A stretch of 64,000 nt of DNA from Acidimicrobiales bacterium. Lineage in GTDB: Bacteria; Actinomycetota; Acidimicrobiia; Acidimicrobiales; Aldehydirespiratoraceae. This document shows, piece after piece, positions 9,597-19,677 of this stretch (position 1 is its first letter; each line of letters starts with the position of its first letter). The position numbers and the translations under genes were made by a program. The notes beneath the pieces are model-generated. The model saw only the letters and a list, made by a program, of their open reading frames with translations, was not told the origin of the DNA and did not search any database. Location of the stretch: contig JAWKIR010000002.1 in assembly GCA_041394245.1 (NCBI GenBank), forward strand, positions 1,116,001 through 1,180,000. The letters are read 5' to 3'.

Positions 9597-10874
9597 GTGA
9601 GTGAACAGGTGTGGTGGTACGCCACCCGTGCAGCCGGGCTGATGACCTGGACGACGGCGACCGCGTCGGTCGTCGTCGGGCTGATGCTGTCAGCACGCGC
9701 CATCCGGGCCCGGACCGGGCCCTGGTTCCTGGATCTCCACCGTTTCCTCGGCGGCATCACCGTGGTGTTCCTCATCGCCCACATCGCCACCCTTTGGGCC
9801 GACTCCTATGTCGACTTCGGCCCGCGCGAACTGTTCGTCCCCGGGGCATCGGAATGGCGGTCCGAGGCGATCGCCTGGGGCATCGTCGCCGCCTACATCA
9901 TGATCGCCGTCGAGGTCTCCTCGCTCGTGCGCCCCCGGATCGGCGTGAAGGTGTGGCGCGTCATCCACGTGCTCTCGTTCGCGGCGATGGCCGCAGGCTC
10001 GTACCACGCGTGGTTGGCGGGCAGCGACGTCAAGAACCCGGTCACGTGGGCGATCGCCGGCACCGGCTCCATTCTCGTGTTGGGCCTCGTCTCGCTGCGT
10101 CTGCAGCGCAAGGATCCCGACGATCCCGGCCCGACGGGGATGAGCGACAACCGATCGATCCTCGAGGAGATGCGACGTCGACTCGAGGAGCTGCCGATCC
10201 CGGAGTCGACTCCGCAGCCGCAACTCTCGGTCTCCCCGAACGCCACCCTCCCGCGCCGGGCTCCCCTCTCCGATGCCCTCCCGGGGATCGCGTCGTCGCC
10301 CGCCGGCGCCCCGTCGGGCGGACCGGTCGGCTTCTCGGACGACCCGTTCGCTGCGGTCCCGCTTTCATCCAGCGAGCCCGAACTGGGCGACTGGGCGGCA
10401 CCGTCGCCGGCCGACCCGTTCGGGGTGGCACCCCCGCCCGAGCCCACACGTTTCCGAGCCCGCCCCTTCACCGACCGCGACGCGTGGGCCGATGACGGTG
10501 CCGACCTGTTCGAGAACCTCACGGGCGACCCGTTCGAGGCGCTCGGCGCGAACCTGTCGCCCGACTCGGACGGCTTCCCGGAGCTTCCTCCACTCGAGGA
10601 GAAGCGCGATCTCTTCGCTTCGGCCGCCGACAGCGATCCGTCGGTCGGCTTCGCCACGAACCCGTTCGATCCGGCCCGCCCCGCGGCATCGGTCATCGAG
10701 GCGGCCGCGCCGCCGGCGACTCCCGCGCTCACCGGCCCGCCGCCGCTTCCCGACGCGATCGATCCCGTGACCGGCGAGCCCGACGAGGCCGCCTACACGC
10801 AATGGCTCAAGGAGTGGTTGTCGTACGCCGAGCGCTACGGCGACGAGGCTCCCGGAGACCCGTCACGGCACTGA
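9597..10874 (+). CDS. Ferric-reductase-like (cytochrome b type) membrane protein with acidic disordered tail
   Basis: This is a 425-residue protein. Residues 15-165 form about five membrane helices with two His pairs placed like bis-heme ligands: H48 and H62 (DLHRF, LIAHI), then H124 and H137 (RVIHVL, GSYHAW). This is the pattern of the ferric reductase-like transmembrane family. Residues 175-425 are a predicted disordered Pro/Asp-rich cytoplasmic tail with repeated short DPF units (DDPFA, ADPFG, GDPFEA, TNPFD). It has no flavin or NAD domain, so electrons would have to come from or go to separate proteins such as a flavinylated partner of ApbE. The GTG start at 9597 lies 54 bp after apbE. 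Confidence 0.8.
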   Translation: MSEQVWWYATRAAGLMTWTTATASVVVGLMLSARAIRARTGPWFLDLHRFLGGITVVFLIAHIATLWADSYVDFGPRELFVPGASEWRSEAIAWGIVAAYIMIAVEVSSLVRPRIGVKVWRVIHVLSFAAMAAGSYHAWLAGSDVKNPVTWAIAGTGSILVLGLVSLRLQRKDPDDPGPTGMSDNRSILEEMRRRLEELPIPESTPQPQLSVSPNATLPRRAPLSDALPGIASSPAGAPSGGPVGFSDDPFAAVPLSSSEPELGDWAAPSPADPFGVAPPPEPTRFRARPFTDRDAWADDGADLFENLTGDPFEALGANLSPDSDGFPELPPLEEKRDLFASAADSDPSVGFATNPFDPARPAASVIEAAAPPATPALTGPPPLPDAIDPVTGEPDEAAYTQWLKEWLSYAERYGDEAPGDPSRH

Positions 10875-10877
10875 GGT

Positions 10878-11723
10878 TCAGTAGCCGAGCCGCTCGACCG
10901 AGTGTGCCTGATGCTGCCAGTTCTTCTCGACCTTGACGAAGAGCTCCAGGAACACACCCTCCGGGAGCTGCTCTCGCACGGCGATCCCGACCTTCTTCAG
11001 GTTCTCGCCCTTCTTCCCGATCACGATCCCCTTCTGGGAGTCGCGTTCGACGATGATCTCGCACCGGATCCGCGGCCACTCCCATTCGGTGACCCGGGTG
11101 GCGATGCTGTGCGGCAGCTCCTCACGGGTCACGGCCAGGAGCTGCTCCCGGACGAGTTCGGCGACCCAGAACTCGTCGGGCACGTCGGTGATCACGTCGT
11201 CGGGATAGAAGTGCGGGCCTTCCGGCATGCGCGAGCGGAGATACTCGACCAGCGCGTCGACGCCTTCGCCGGTCGTGCCCGAAACCGGGAACCACGCCTC
11301 GACCGCGAGGTCGGACGTGGCGTGCAGCTGGGCCAGCACCTTCTCGGGTGAGGCCAGATCGGCCTTGGTGACGACCACGATGGAGCCCCGGGGAAGCCGC
11401 TCCGCGATGAACGCGTCGCCTCGGCCATAGGGCGCGGTCGCGTCGAGCACGAAGCAGACGACGTCGACCTCGGTGGTCGCCTGGTTGGCGGTCGCGTTGA
11501 GGCTCGTACCGAGGGCCGTACGGGGCTTGTGGATACCGGGCGTGTCGACGAAGACGAGCTGCACGTCGTCGTCGGTGAGCACCCCGCGAACCTGGGTCCG
11601 GGTGGTCTGCGGCTTGTCGGAGACGATCGACACCTTGTGGCCGAGGATGCGGTTGAGCAGGGTCGACTTGCCGGCGTTGGGGCGGCCCACGAGGGTCACG
11701 AACCCCGATCGGAACTCAGTCAT
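10878..11723 (-). CDS. era: GTPase Era
   Basis: The 281-residue protein has G1 GRPNAGKS at 13-20, G3 DTPG, a TKAD G4 motif, and a C-terminal KH domain with GKKGENLKKVG. Era binds the 3' end of 16S rRNA during 30S maturation. It is the last gene of a tightly overlapping operon phoH-ybeY-CNNM protein-era, and its start overlaps the preceding gene by 8 bases. Its stop is 3 bases from the stop of the convergent membrane-protein gene. Confidence 0.97.
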   Translation of the reverse strand: MTEFRSGFVTLVGRPNAGKSTLLNRILGHKVSIVSDKPQTTRTQVRGVLTDDDVQLVFVDTPGIHKPRTALGTSLNATANQATTEVDVVCFVLDATAPYGRGDAFIAERLPRGSIVVVTKADLASPEKVLAQLHATSDLAVEAWFPVSGTTGEGVDALVEYLRSRMPEGPHFYPDDVITDVPDEFWVAELVREQLLAVTREELPHSIATRVTEWEWPRIRCEIIVERDSQKGIVIGKKGENLKKVGIAVREQLPEGVFLELFVKVEKNWQHQAHSVERLGY

Positions 11724-12990
11724 CGGTGGGCTCCTCGTCGTCGGGCTCTGCGACCGGGGTGAGACTCACACGGGTGATGCGGCGTCCCTCCATCCGTTCG
11801 ACCTGGAGGCGGACGCCTCCCTCCTCGATCCATTCGCCGACGCTCGGAACGTGACCGAGGGTGTTGAAGATCAGACCACCGACGGTGTCCCAGTCGCCGT
11901 CCTCGATCTCGGACGGGACCAGTGTGTGGAGCTGATCAACCGGCATCCGACCGTGGACCAGCACCGCGCCACCGGCCAGCGGCTCGACCAGCGGTTCCTC
12001 CACGTCGTACTCGTCGACGATCTCGCCGACGAGCTCCTCCACCACATCCTCGAGCGTCACGAGCCCGGCGGTGCCGCCGTATTCGTCGACCACGATCGCC
12101 ATGTGGTGCTGACCGACCTGCATCTCGCGCAGCAACGCGTCGGCGTGCTTCGTCTCGGGCACGAAGCGGGCCCGCCGCATCAACGACCGCACGGGCCGGT
12201 CGCCGCTGCCCGCTCGCTCCGCTCGGATCAGGTCCTTGATCAGACCGACGCCGACGATGTCGTCGATACCGTCGCCGCACACCGGCAACCGACTCAGCCC
12301 GCGATCGATGGCGAAGTCGAGTACCTCCGACACCGGAGCCGCCGCGTCGGCGGTCACCATGTCGGTACGGGGAACCATGACCTCACGCACGATGGTGTCG
12401 CCGAGCGCGAACACCGACTCGATGAGGTCGCGTTCCTCCACCTCGATCGCCTCGCCGGCGGCCGCTGCGCCGGTGAGGGCGATGAGTTCGTCCTCGGTCA
12501 CGACCGGCGGGCGGGCGGGGCCGGGCAACAACACGTTGGCCACGCCGTTGAGTGCCCGGCTGGCCCAGCGCAGAGGCGCGATGAGCAGAACGGCCCGCAC
12601 GATGGGCGCCGCCCGGCACGCCGCGGTATCGGGGTTCTGCAGCGCCCAGGTGCGGGGCATCGCCTCGGCGAGCACGTAGAGCACCACGACCTCGAACACC
12701 ACTGCGACGACGACCCAGCCGGTGCCGGCACGGTCGATCAGCAGCACGGTGACGATCGCTGCGGCCGCGAGGTGGAACACCACCCGCAACAACAGCAGCG
12801 GTGCCAGGCTCGCTTCCCGGTCGGTCAAGACGTCGGCCAGGGCGCCGGCTCCCGGAAGATGCTCCGCCGCGAGCGACTCGGCGCGGGCATGGCTGATGCG
12901 GGTGAGGCCGGTCTCGGCCGCCGCAACCAGCGCGGCGATCACGACGAGCACGACGACGGTGAGACCACCGAACACGAGTCCGCTGGTCAT
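11716..12990 (-). CDS. CNNM/CorC-HlyC family membrane protein with CBS pair
   Basis: The 424-residue protein has an N-terminal DUF21/CNNM membrane domain (about 1-160; four hydrophobic helices). A CBS-pair domain covers about 190-330 (REVMVPRTDMV, EYGGTAGLVTLEDVVEELVG). A C-terminal CorC/HlyC domain follows (GGLIFNTLGHVPSVGE). Homologues are linked to Mg2+/Co2+ homeostasis and are often misnamed haemolysins. It overlaps ybeY by 4 bases (ATGA) and era by 8, so all are translationally coupled. Confidence 0.93.
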   Translation of the reverse strand: MTSGLVFGGLTVVVLVVIAALVAAAETGLTRISHARAESLAAEHLPGAGALADVLTDREASLAPLLLLRVVFHLAAAAIVTVLLIDRAGTGWVVVAVVFEVVVLYVLAEAMPRTWALQNPDTAACRAAPIVRAVLLIAPLRWASRALNGVANVLLPGPARPPVVTEDELIALTGAAAAGEAIEVEERDLIESVFALGDTIVREVMVPRTDMVTADAAAPVSEVLDFAIDRGLSRLPVCGDGIDDIVGVGLIKDLIRAERAGSGDRPVRSLMRRARFVPETKHADALLREMQVGQHHMAIVVDEYGGTAGLVTLEDVVEELVGEIVDEYDVEEPLVEPLAGGAVLVHGRMPVDQLHTLVPSEIEDGDWDTVGGLIFNTLGHVPSVGEWIEEGGVRLQVERMEGRRITRVSLTPVAEPDDEEPTDD

Positions 12991-13478
12991 CGTCGCGATG
13001 CCGGCCGGTGGTGGGCATCGAGGAGCCGGTCCTCGGCGGCCCGCATGCGAACGGTCTCGTCGGGCTCGGCATGATCGTGACCGAGGATGTGGAGCACACC
13101 GTGGACGATCAGGAGCGCCAGTTCGTCGTCGACCGATCCGTCGTGGCCTCGCTCACCGGCATGCTCGGCCGCCTGGCGGGCGGCGTAGACCGGGCAGACG
13201 ACGATGTCGCCGATGAGGTTGTCACCGAACGGGTCGTCGTCGGCGCCGTCGAGCGGGAACGACAAGACGTCGGTCGGCCGGTCCTCCCCCATGTGTTCGC
13301 GGTTGAGCTCCGTCATCACCGTCTCGTCGACGAACAGCAGGTTGAGTTCGCCTGCACCGACACCCTCGCTGACCAGGCTGTCGACCGCGATCCGGGTCCA
13401 ACGTTCGAGGTCGATGGCCATCTCCGATTGCTCGTCGACCGCAACGACGACCGGTCGGCCGTCGGCCGAGTCAGGCAT
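12987..13478 (-). CDS. ybeY: Endoribonuclease YbeY (rRNA maturation factor)
   Basis: The 163-residue metalloprotein ends with the HGVLHILGHDH metal-binding motif. Upstream is the ELNREHMGEDRPTDVLSF segment that defines the family. YbeY takes part in 16S rRNA 3' end processing and 70S quality control, and the Era gene in the same operon has a related role. The frame is open to 13643, but the ATG at 13478 overlaps the phoH stop by 8 bases and gives the normal family length. Confidence 0.95.
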   Translation of the reverse strand: MPDSADGRPVVVAVDEQSEMAIDLERWTRIAVDSLVSEGVGAGELNLLFVDETVMTELNREHMGEDRPTDVLSFPLDGADDDPFGDNLIGDIVVCPVYAARQAAEHAGERGHDGSVDDELALLIVHGVLHILGHDHAEPDETVRMRAAEDRLLDAHHRPASRR

Positions 13479-14421
13479 CGATGCCGGCCTTCTCGTAGGC
13501 GTCGACGATGTCCTGCACGATCCGGTGGCGGACGACATCGCGCGAACTGAGGCGCACGAAGCTGATCCCGTCGATCGCGCCCAGGATCGGTTCGAGTCCG
13601 AGGAGCCCGCTCTTGCCGGTCTGCACGTCGACCTGGGTGACATCGCCGGTCACGACGGCCTTGGAACCGAACCCGATGCGGGTCAGGAACATCTTCATCT
13701 GCTCGGGCGTGGTGTTCTGCGCCTCGTCGAGGATGATGAACGCCGAGTTGAGGGTGCGTCCACGCATGAAGGCCAAGGGCGCGACCTCGACCACGCTGCG
13801 ATCCATCAGCTTCTCGACCCCTTCCATCCCCACCATGTCGTGGAGCGCGTCGTAGAGCGGACGGAGGTAGGGGTCGACCTTCGCCATGAGGTCGCCGGGA
13901 AGGAAGCCGAGTCGCTCACCGGCCTCGACCGCCGGGCGGGTCAGGATGATCCGCTCGACCGCGCCGGACTGGAGCGCAGCGCAGGCCATGGCGACGGCGA
14001 GCCACGACTTGCCGGTGCCGGCGGGACCGATCCCGAAGGTGACGACATTGCGGTCGATGGCTTCGACGTAGGCCTTCTGCCCGCTCGACTTCGGCCGGAC
14101 GATGCGCCCCTTGTCGGCCTTGAGGATCTGATGGGTCAGGATCGACGACGGGCGTTCGTTCTGGCGAACCATGTCGATCGTCCGGTCGAGCAGACGCTCA
14201 TCGAGGCGCTGACCCTGCTCGGCGAGGACCACGAGTTCCTCGAACAGGGTCTGCACGATCGGCGCGCTCGGGCCAGAGAGGTGGACCTCGTTGCCCCGCA
14301 CGGTCACGTCGGTGTCGGGGAATGCCGCCTCGACGCGCCGAAGGTGCCGGTCGTGCTCGCCCAGGAGGGCGCCCATGAGATGGTTACCGGGAATACGGAT
14401 GGTGATGGGGTGCTCGCTCAT
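13471..14421 (-). CDS. PhoH-like ATPase (PhoH/YbeZ)
   Basis: The 316-residue protein has Walker A GPAGTGKS, a LDEAQN Walker B/DEAQ segment and the GDVTQ motif of the PhoH domain in the C-terminal two thirds. The N-terminus carries a KH-like RNA-binding region. YbeZ proteins work with YbeY in RNA metabolism. This is the first gene of the phoH-ybeY-CNNM-era operon. Its ATG faces a divergent hypothetical gene, with only about 36 bp between them. Confidence 0.95.
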   Translation of the reverse strand: MSEHPITIRIPGNHLMGALLGEHDRHLRRVEAAFPDTDVTVRGNEVHLSGPSAPIVQTLFEELVVLAEQGQRLDERLLDRTIDMVRQNERPSSILTHQILKADKGRIVRPKSSGQKAYVEAIDRNVVTFGIGPAGTGKSWLAVAMACAALQSGAVERIILTRPAVEAGERLGFLPGDLMAKVDPYLRPLYDALHDMVGMEGVEKLMDRSVVEVAPLAFMRGRTLNSAFIILDEAQNTTPEQMKMFLTRIGFGSKAVVTGDVTQVDVQTGKSGLLGLEPILGAIDGISFVRLSSRDVVRHRIVQDIVDAYEKAGIDA

Positions 14422-14457
14422 CGTTCACCGGGAATGGTACCGGTACCCTCGTCGCTC

Positions 14458-15036
14458 GTGGACGGTGAATCCCCGAGCGGGCCGATGAGACTGACCGGCG
14501 ACGATCCGCTGGCGGGCCTCGAGAAGTGGCTGGCCGACGGCCGGGTCGATGCCGCGGCCGCGGAGCGGGCCCGTCGACGCTGGCTCGAGCGGCAGGCGAC
14601 CGAGGATGCATCCGTCGCCGGCGTGTGCCTCGATCTGGCCGAACGGAACGAGCCGGTCGCGGTGCGGACCAGCGGTGGACGGTCGACGCGGGGCCGGGTC
14701 ACGGCGCTCGGCGCCGACTTCGTCGTGGTGCGCGAGGAACGCGTCGGCGACGTCGTGATCCCGCTCCGCTGCGTCGCGACCATCCGAGCTGCACCCGGAG
14801 GCGGCGCCGTCCCGGGCGAACGTTCGGCCGGCTTCTCCGTCGTCCTCGCCGAGGCCCTCGTGGAGCTCGCCGCCGAACGGCCGCTCGTGCTCGTCTCCGT
14901 CGGCGGCGACGAGATCAGGGGCGAGCTGCGCAGCGCCGGCACCGACGTGGTCGCCCTCGCGACCGCCTCGGTGGGGAGGGATCTGGTCCATGTCGCGATC
15001 GCCGCGATCGACCACCTCGTCCTGCTACGCGGTTAG
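14458..15036 (+). CDS. Conserved hypothetical protein, divergent from phoH
   Basis: The GTG start gives 192 residues; ATG at 14485 is an alternative. Residues 10-50 are a helical Arg-rich region (GLEKWLADGRVDAAAAERARRRWLER). The rest is alternating hydrophobic/Gly beta-like sequence containing a duplicated pattern (RTSGGRSTRGRVTALGADFVVV and, later, VSVGGDEIRGELRSAGTDVVAL). That internal repeat suggests two small barrel-like domains. I do not recognise the family or a function. A TACCCT hexamer at 14444-14449 lies 8 bases before the GTG, consistent with leaderless transcription. The stop overlaps that of the convergent regulator gene by 4 bases. Confidence 0.7.
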   Translation: MDGESPSGPMRLTGDDPLAGLEKWLADGRVDAAAAERARRRWLERQATEDASVAGVCLDLAERNEPVAVRTSGGRSTRGRVTALGADFVVVREERVGDVVIPLRCVATIRAAPGGGAVPGERSAGFSVVLAEALVELAAERPLVLVSVGGDEIRGELRSAGTDVVALATASVGRDLVHVAIAAIDHLVLLRG

Positions 15037-16508
15037 CGCCCGCGACTTCGGCGCTGACGCTCGAGGAACCGGTAGACGTCGAGCAGGTCGATGCCGGGGA
15101 ACGGGCTGAACTCGCGCTCTGACGGCGGCAGGGCCGACAGCACGTGGCTGCGTTCCGCGGCCGATGGCCAGGCGATGTCGCGCCACTCCTGGACCAGCTG
15201 CGGATCGGGTTCGATCTCGCGATCGCGGGCGAACTCGCGGCGCAGGGTGTCGGAGCCGCGAAACACCGACGCGTACTGCGACGTCGTCCCCAACGAGATG
15301 GCATGGGGCGTCCGGTCGGTCTCCGTCTCGATGTAGGTGGTGCAGAAGTACTCGTCGTCGTCGGCGACCGTGAACTGGCTGTGGAGCAGGAAGCTCCCGT
15401 GGGCGTTCCATGCTTGACGGCTTCCCCACTGCCGCGGCACGCGCTGGCCCTCGAGTCCTCCGTCGGAGGCGGCCGGGAAGACGATCCCGTCGTTCTCGTA
15501 GGCCTTGTTGATCACCCCCTCGCTGTCGGTGCGCAGGAAGTGGCAAGGGATCTCGAGATGGCGCGTGGCGAGGTTGGTGAACCGGTGCGCCGCCATCTCG
15601 TAGGAGATGTAGAACACCTCCTTCAGGTCCTCGACCGAGATGTCCTTCTGCTTTTGTGCCTCACGGAGGAAATCGACCGCAGGCGCCTCGGGCGCGAGCA
15701 CCGCCGCGGCGAAGTAGTTCGACTCGATGCGCTGGCGCAAGTACTCACCGAAGTCGGTCGTGTCGACGTGTTCGAGCACGAAGTGCCCGAGCGTCTGGAG
15801 GACGACCGAGCGGGCCTGGCGGATCCGCAGGCCACCGCGATCGGGGATGAAGATGATCCGGTCGCGGGTGTCGGTGATGCTGCGGGCCGTGCGCGGCATC
15901 GCACCGACCCGTTCGATCGTGAACCCGTGGATCGCCGCGATCTCGGTGAGCACCCGCTCGCTGATCGGCCCGGTGCCGCCGTAGCCGGCTCGCCGCAGCG
16001 TGGCGTTGGCGACCTCTTCGATCTCGGTGAAGTAGTTGTCGCGGTCCCGCATCTCGGCCCGCAGGGCGGTGTTGGCGGCACGGGCGTGGTCGGCGAAGCG
16101 TCGATGATCGGTCGACGAAGGCTCGCCGCCGTCGGCCGACGCGACGACGTTCCAGAGTGCGAAGATGTGTTCGAGCACATCGTCGCCGACCTTGGCCGAG
16201 GGCTTCAGGTACGGCAGCCCGAGCGCGGCGTAGCGCGGATCCTCCTGCGCACGGGCGACGCCGATCTCGAGCTCGGCCCGCCGGTCCGGCGGCGTCGGAT
16301 CGAGCAGGTCGGCCGTGGTGGTCTGCAGTGCGTCGGCCAGTTCGGTGAGAAGGCTGAGCTTGGGCTCGACCTTCCCGTTCTCGAGCTGGCTGAGGTAGGG
16401 CGCGGGCCGCCCCACGAGTTCGCTGACGTCGGCCAGCGTCGCGTTCCGTCGACGTCTCGCATCGCGGATGCGCGCGCCGAGGACGAGGGGGTCGAAATCC
16501 TCTGCCAT
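15033..16508 (-). CDS. RamB-like XRE-family regulator of acetate/glyoxylate metabolism
   Basis: The 491-residue protein has an N-terminal XRE helix-turn-helix at about 10-65 (NATLADVSELVGRPAPYLSQLENG). The middle is an IrrE/ImmA-like segment (QTLGHFVLEH). The C-terminal half is the short-chain fatty-acyl regulator domain (FYISYEMAAHRFTNLATRHL; C-rich HFLRTDSEG). This architecture matches RamB of Corynebacterium and its mycobacterial relative, which control isocitrate lyase and malate synthase. Here it is divergent from aceB-aceA, which supports the same role. The ATG at 16508 was chosen because the HTH starts a few residues later; the frame is open to 16601 through the regulatory region. Confidence 0.85.
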   Translation of the reverse strand: MAEDFDPLVLGARIRDARRRRNATLADVSELVGRPAPYLSQLENGKVEPKLSLLTELADALQTTTADLLDPTPPDRRAELEIGVARAQEDPRYAALGLPYLKPSAKVGDDVLEHIFALWNVVASADGGEPSSTDHRRFADHARAANTALRAEMRDRDNYFTEIEEVANATLRRAGYGGTGPISERVLTEIAAIHGFTIERVGAMPRTARSITDTRDRIIFIPDRGGLRIRQARSVVLQTLGHFVLEHVDTTDFGEYLRQRIESNYFAAAVLAPEAPAVDFLREAQKQKDISVEDLKEVFYISYEMAAHRFTNLATRHLEIPCHFLRTDSEGVINKAYENDGIVFPAASDGGLEGQRVPRQWGSRQAWNAHGSFLLHSQFTVADDDEYFCTTYIETETDRTPHAISLGTTSQYASVFRGSDTLRREFARDREIEPDPQLVQEWRDIAWPSAAERSHVLSALPPSEREFSPFPGIDLLDVYRFLERQRRSRGR

Positions 16509-16513
16509 CGGCC

Positions 16514-16606
16514 GAACTTTGACAGATCTTTCGATCGATGGAAAGGAAACTGCCGAAATTTGTTTCCTACATGTCTTGTTTTGTCCCCGAAGAACCCGCA
16601 AACTTG
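16514..16606. promoter_or_regulatory. Candidate RamB-type operator region between regulator and aceB
   Basis: The 125-bp divergent gap contains GAACTTTG at 16514-16521 and CAAACTTG (reverse complement CAAGTTTG) at 16599-16606. Both resemble the AAAACTTTGCAAA-type box known for corynebacterial RamB. The gap is AT-rich relative to its surroundings. Assigning these as operators is inference from family knowledge and position. Confidence 0.45.
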
Positions 16607-16633
16607 GACCACGACGGGAAAGGGGGTGGAGTG

Positions 16634-18199
<1,566 letters not shown>

Positions 18200-18257
18200 G
18201 TTGGAGGCCAGGAACCCCCACACATCTCACACGAGATCCAATACACAGGAGAAAGCA

Positions 18258-19547
18258 ATGAACCCGAGCTTCGCCGAACAGGTGGCTGCCCTTCAGAAGG
18301 ACTGGGACGAGAACCCCCGGTGGAACGGTGTCCAGCGCGACTACACCGCGGAGGACGTCGTGCGTCTGCGGGGCTCCGTCACCCCCGAGAACACGCTCGC
18401 CCGCCAGGGTGCGGAGAAGCTGTGGGATCGCATCAACAACATGGACTACGTCCACGCGTTGGGCGCGATGACCGGCGGCCAGGCCATCCAGTACGCGAAG
18501 GGTGGCCTTCCCGCCATCTACCTGTCGGGCTGGCAGGTCGCCGGCGACGCGAACCTCGCCGGTCAGGTCTACCCCGACCAGTCGCTCTACCCGGCCAACT
18601 CGGTGCCGTCGGTCGTGTCGCGCATCAACAACGCGTTGCGTCGCGCCGACCAGATCGAGTGGAGCGAGACCGACGGCAACCCGTCGATCGACTACATGCT
18701 CCCGATCGTGGCCGATGCCGAGGCCGGCTTCGGCGGCCCCCTCAACGCCTACGAGCTGATGAAGGCCATGATCGAGGCGGGCGCGGCCGGTGTCCACTGG
18801 GAAGACCAGCTCAGCTCGGCCAAGAAGTGCGGCCACATGGGCGGCAAGGTCCTCATCCCGACCCAGCAGCACGTGACCACGCTCAACGCCGCTCGGCTCG
18901 CGGCCGACGTCGCCGGCGTGCCGACGATCGTCCTCGCTCGCACCGACGCCCTGGCGGCCAACCTGCTGACCACCGACGTCGACGAGCGCGACCGCGAGTT
19001 CCTCACCGGCGAGCGTTCGTCGGAAGGCTTCTACTACACCGAGCCCGGGATCAAGACGCCGATCAAGCGGGCCCTCGCCTACGCGCCCTACGCCGACCTG
19101 ATCTGGTGCGAGACCGGCACGCCCGACCTCGCCCAGGCCCGTGAGTTCGCCGAGGCGGTCAAGGCCGAATTCCCCGACCAGATGCTGAGCTACAACTGCT
19201 CGCCGTCGTTCAACTGGAAGGCCCACCTCGACGACTCCGACATCGCCAAGTTCCAGCGTGAACTCGGTGCGATGGGCTACGCCTTCCAGTTCATCACCCT
19301 GGCCGGTTGGCACGCGCTCAACTACTCGGCGTTCGAGCTGGCCAAGGGCTACACCGCCAGCGACATGTCGGCCTATGTCGACCTCCAGGAGCGCGAGTTC
19401 GCGAGCGAGGCCGACGGCTACACCGCCGTCAAGCACCAGCGCGAAGTGGGTGCCGGCTACTTCGACAAGATCGCCACGATCGTGTCGGGCGGCGAGGCCT
19501 CGACCCTCGCCCTCACCGGCAGCACCGAAGAAGAGCAGTTCCACTAA
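18258..19547 (+). CDS. aceA: Isocitrate lyase
   Basis: The 429-residue enzyme splits isocitrate into succinate and glyoxylate, the first step of the shunt. The signature KKCGHMGGK carries the catalytic Cys191, and the ATG at 18258 has the ribosome site AGGAGAAAGCA. The C-terminal YSAFELAKGY and the Gln/Glu-rich end are typical of the bacterial family. It is the second gene of an operon with aceB and is closed by an exceptionally strong hairpin. Confidence 0.97.
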   Translation: MNPSFAEQVAALQKDWDENPRWNGVQRDYTAEDVVRLRGSVTPENTLARQGAEKLWDRINNMDYVHALGAMTGGQAIQYAKGGLPAIYLSGWQVAGDANLAGQVYPDQSLYPANSVPSVVSRINNALRRADQIEWSETDGNPSIDYMLPIVADAEAGFGGPLNAYELMKAMIEAGAAGVHWEDQLSSAKKCGHMGGKVLIPTQQHVTTLNAARLAADVAGVPTIVLARTDALAANLLTTDVDERDREFLTGERSSEGFYYTEPGIKTPIKRALAYAPYADLIWCETGTPDLAQAREFAEAVKAEFPDQMLSYNCSPSFNWKAHLDDSDIAKFQRELGAMGYAFQFITLAGWHALNYSAFELAKGYTASDMSAYVDLQEREFASEADGYTAVKHQREVGAGYFDKIATIVSGGEASTLALTGSTEEEQFH

Positions 19548-19560
19548 CCCCCACTTCCGC

Positions 19561-19609
19561 AAATCAAGGCGAGTTGGCCACCGATTCGGTGGTCAACTCG
19601 CCTTGATTT
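19561..19609 (+). terminator. Strong hairpin terminator after aceA
   Basis: A 23-bp stem (19561-19583 pairing with 19587-19609, one G-U pair) encloses a 3-base ATT loop. It begins 13 bases after the aceA stop. The outer pairs are A-T rich (AAATCAAGG / CCTTGATTT), so either strand would give a stem followed by U-rich sequence. Confidence 0.85.
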
Positions 19610-19677
19610 CGTTGGGGTTGGGGGTGGGGCGGGGCGGACGGGCTTGAGGCCGGGTCCGCGGTGCCGACAGGTAGCTA

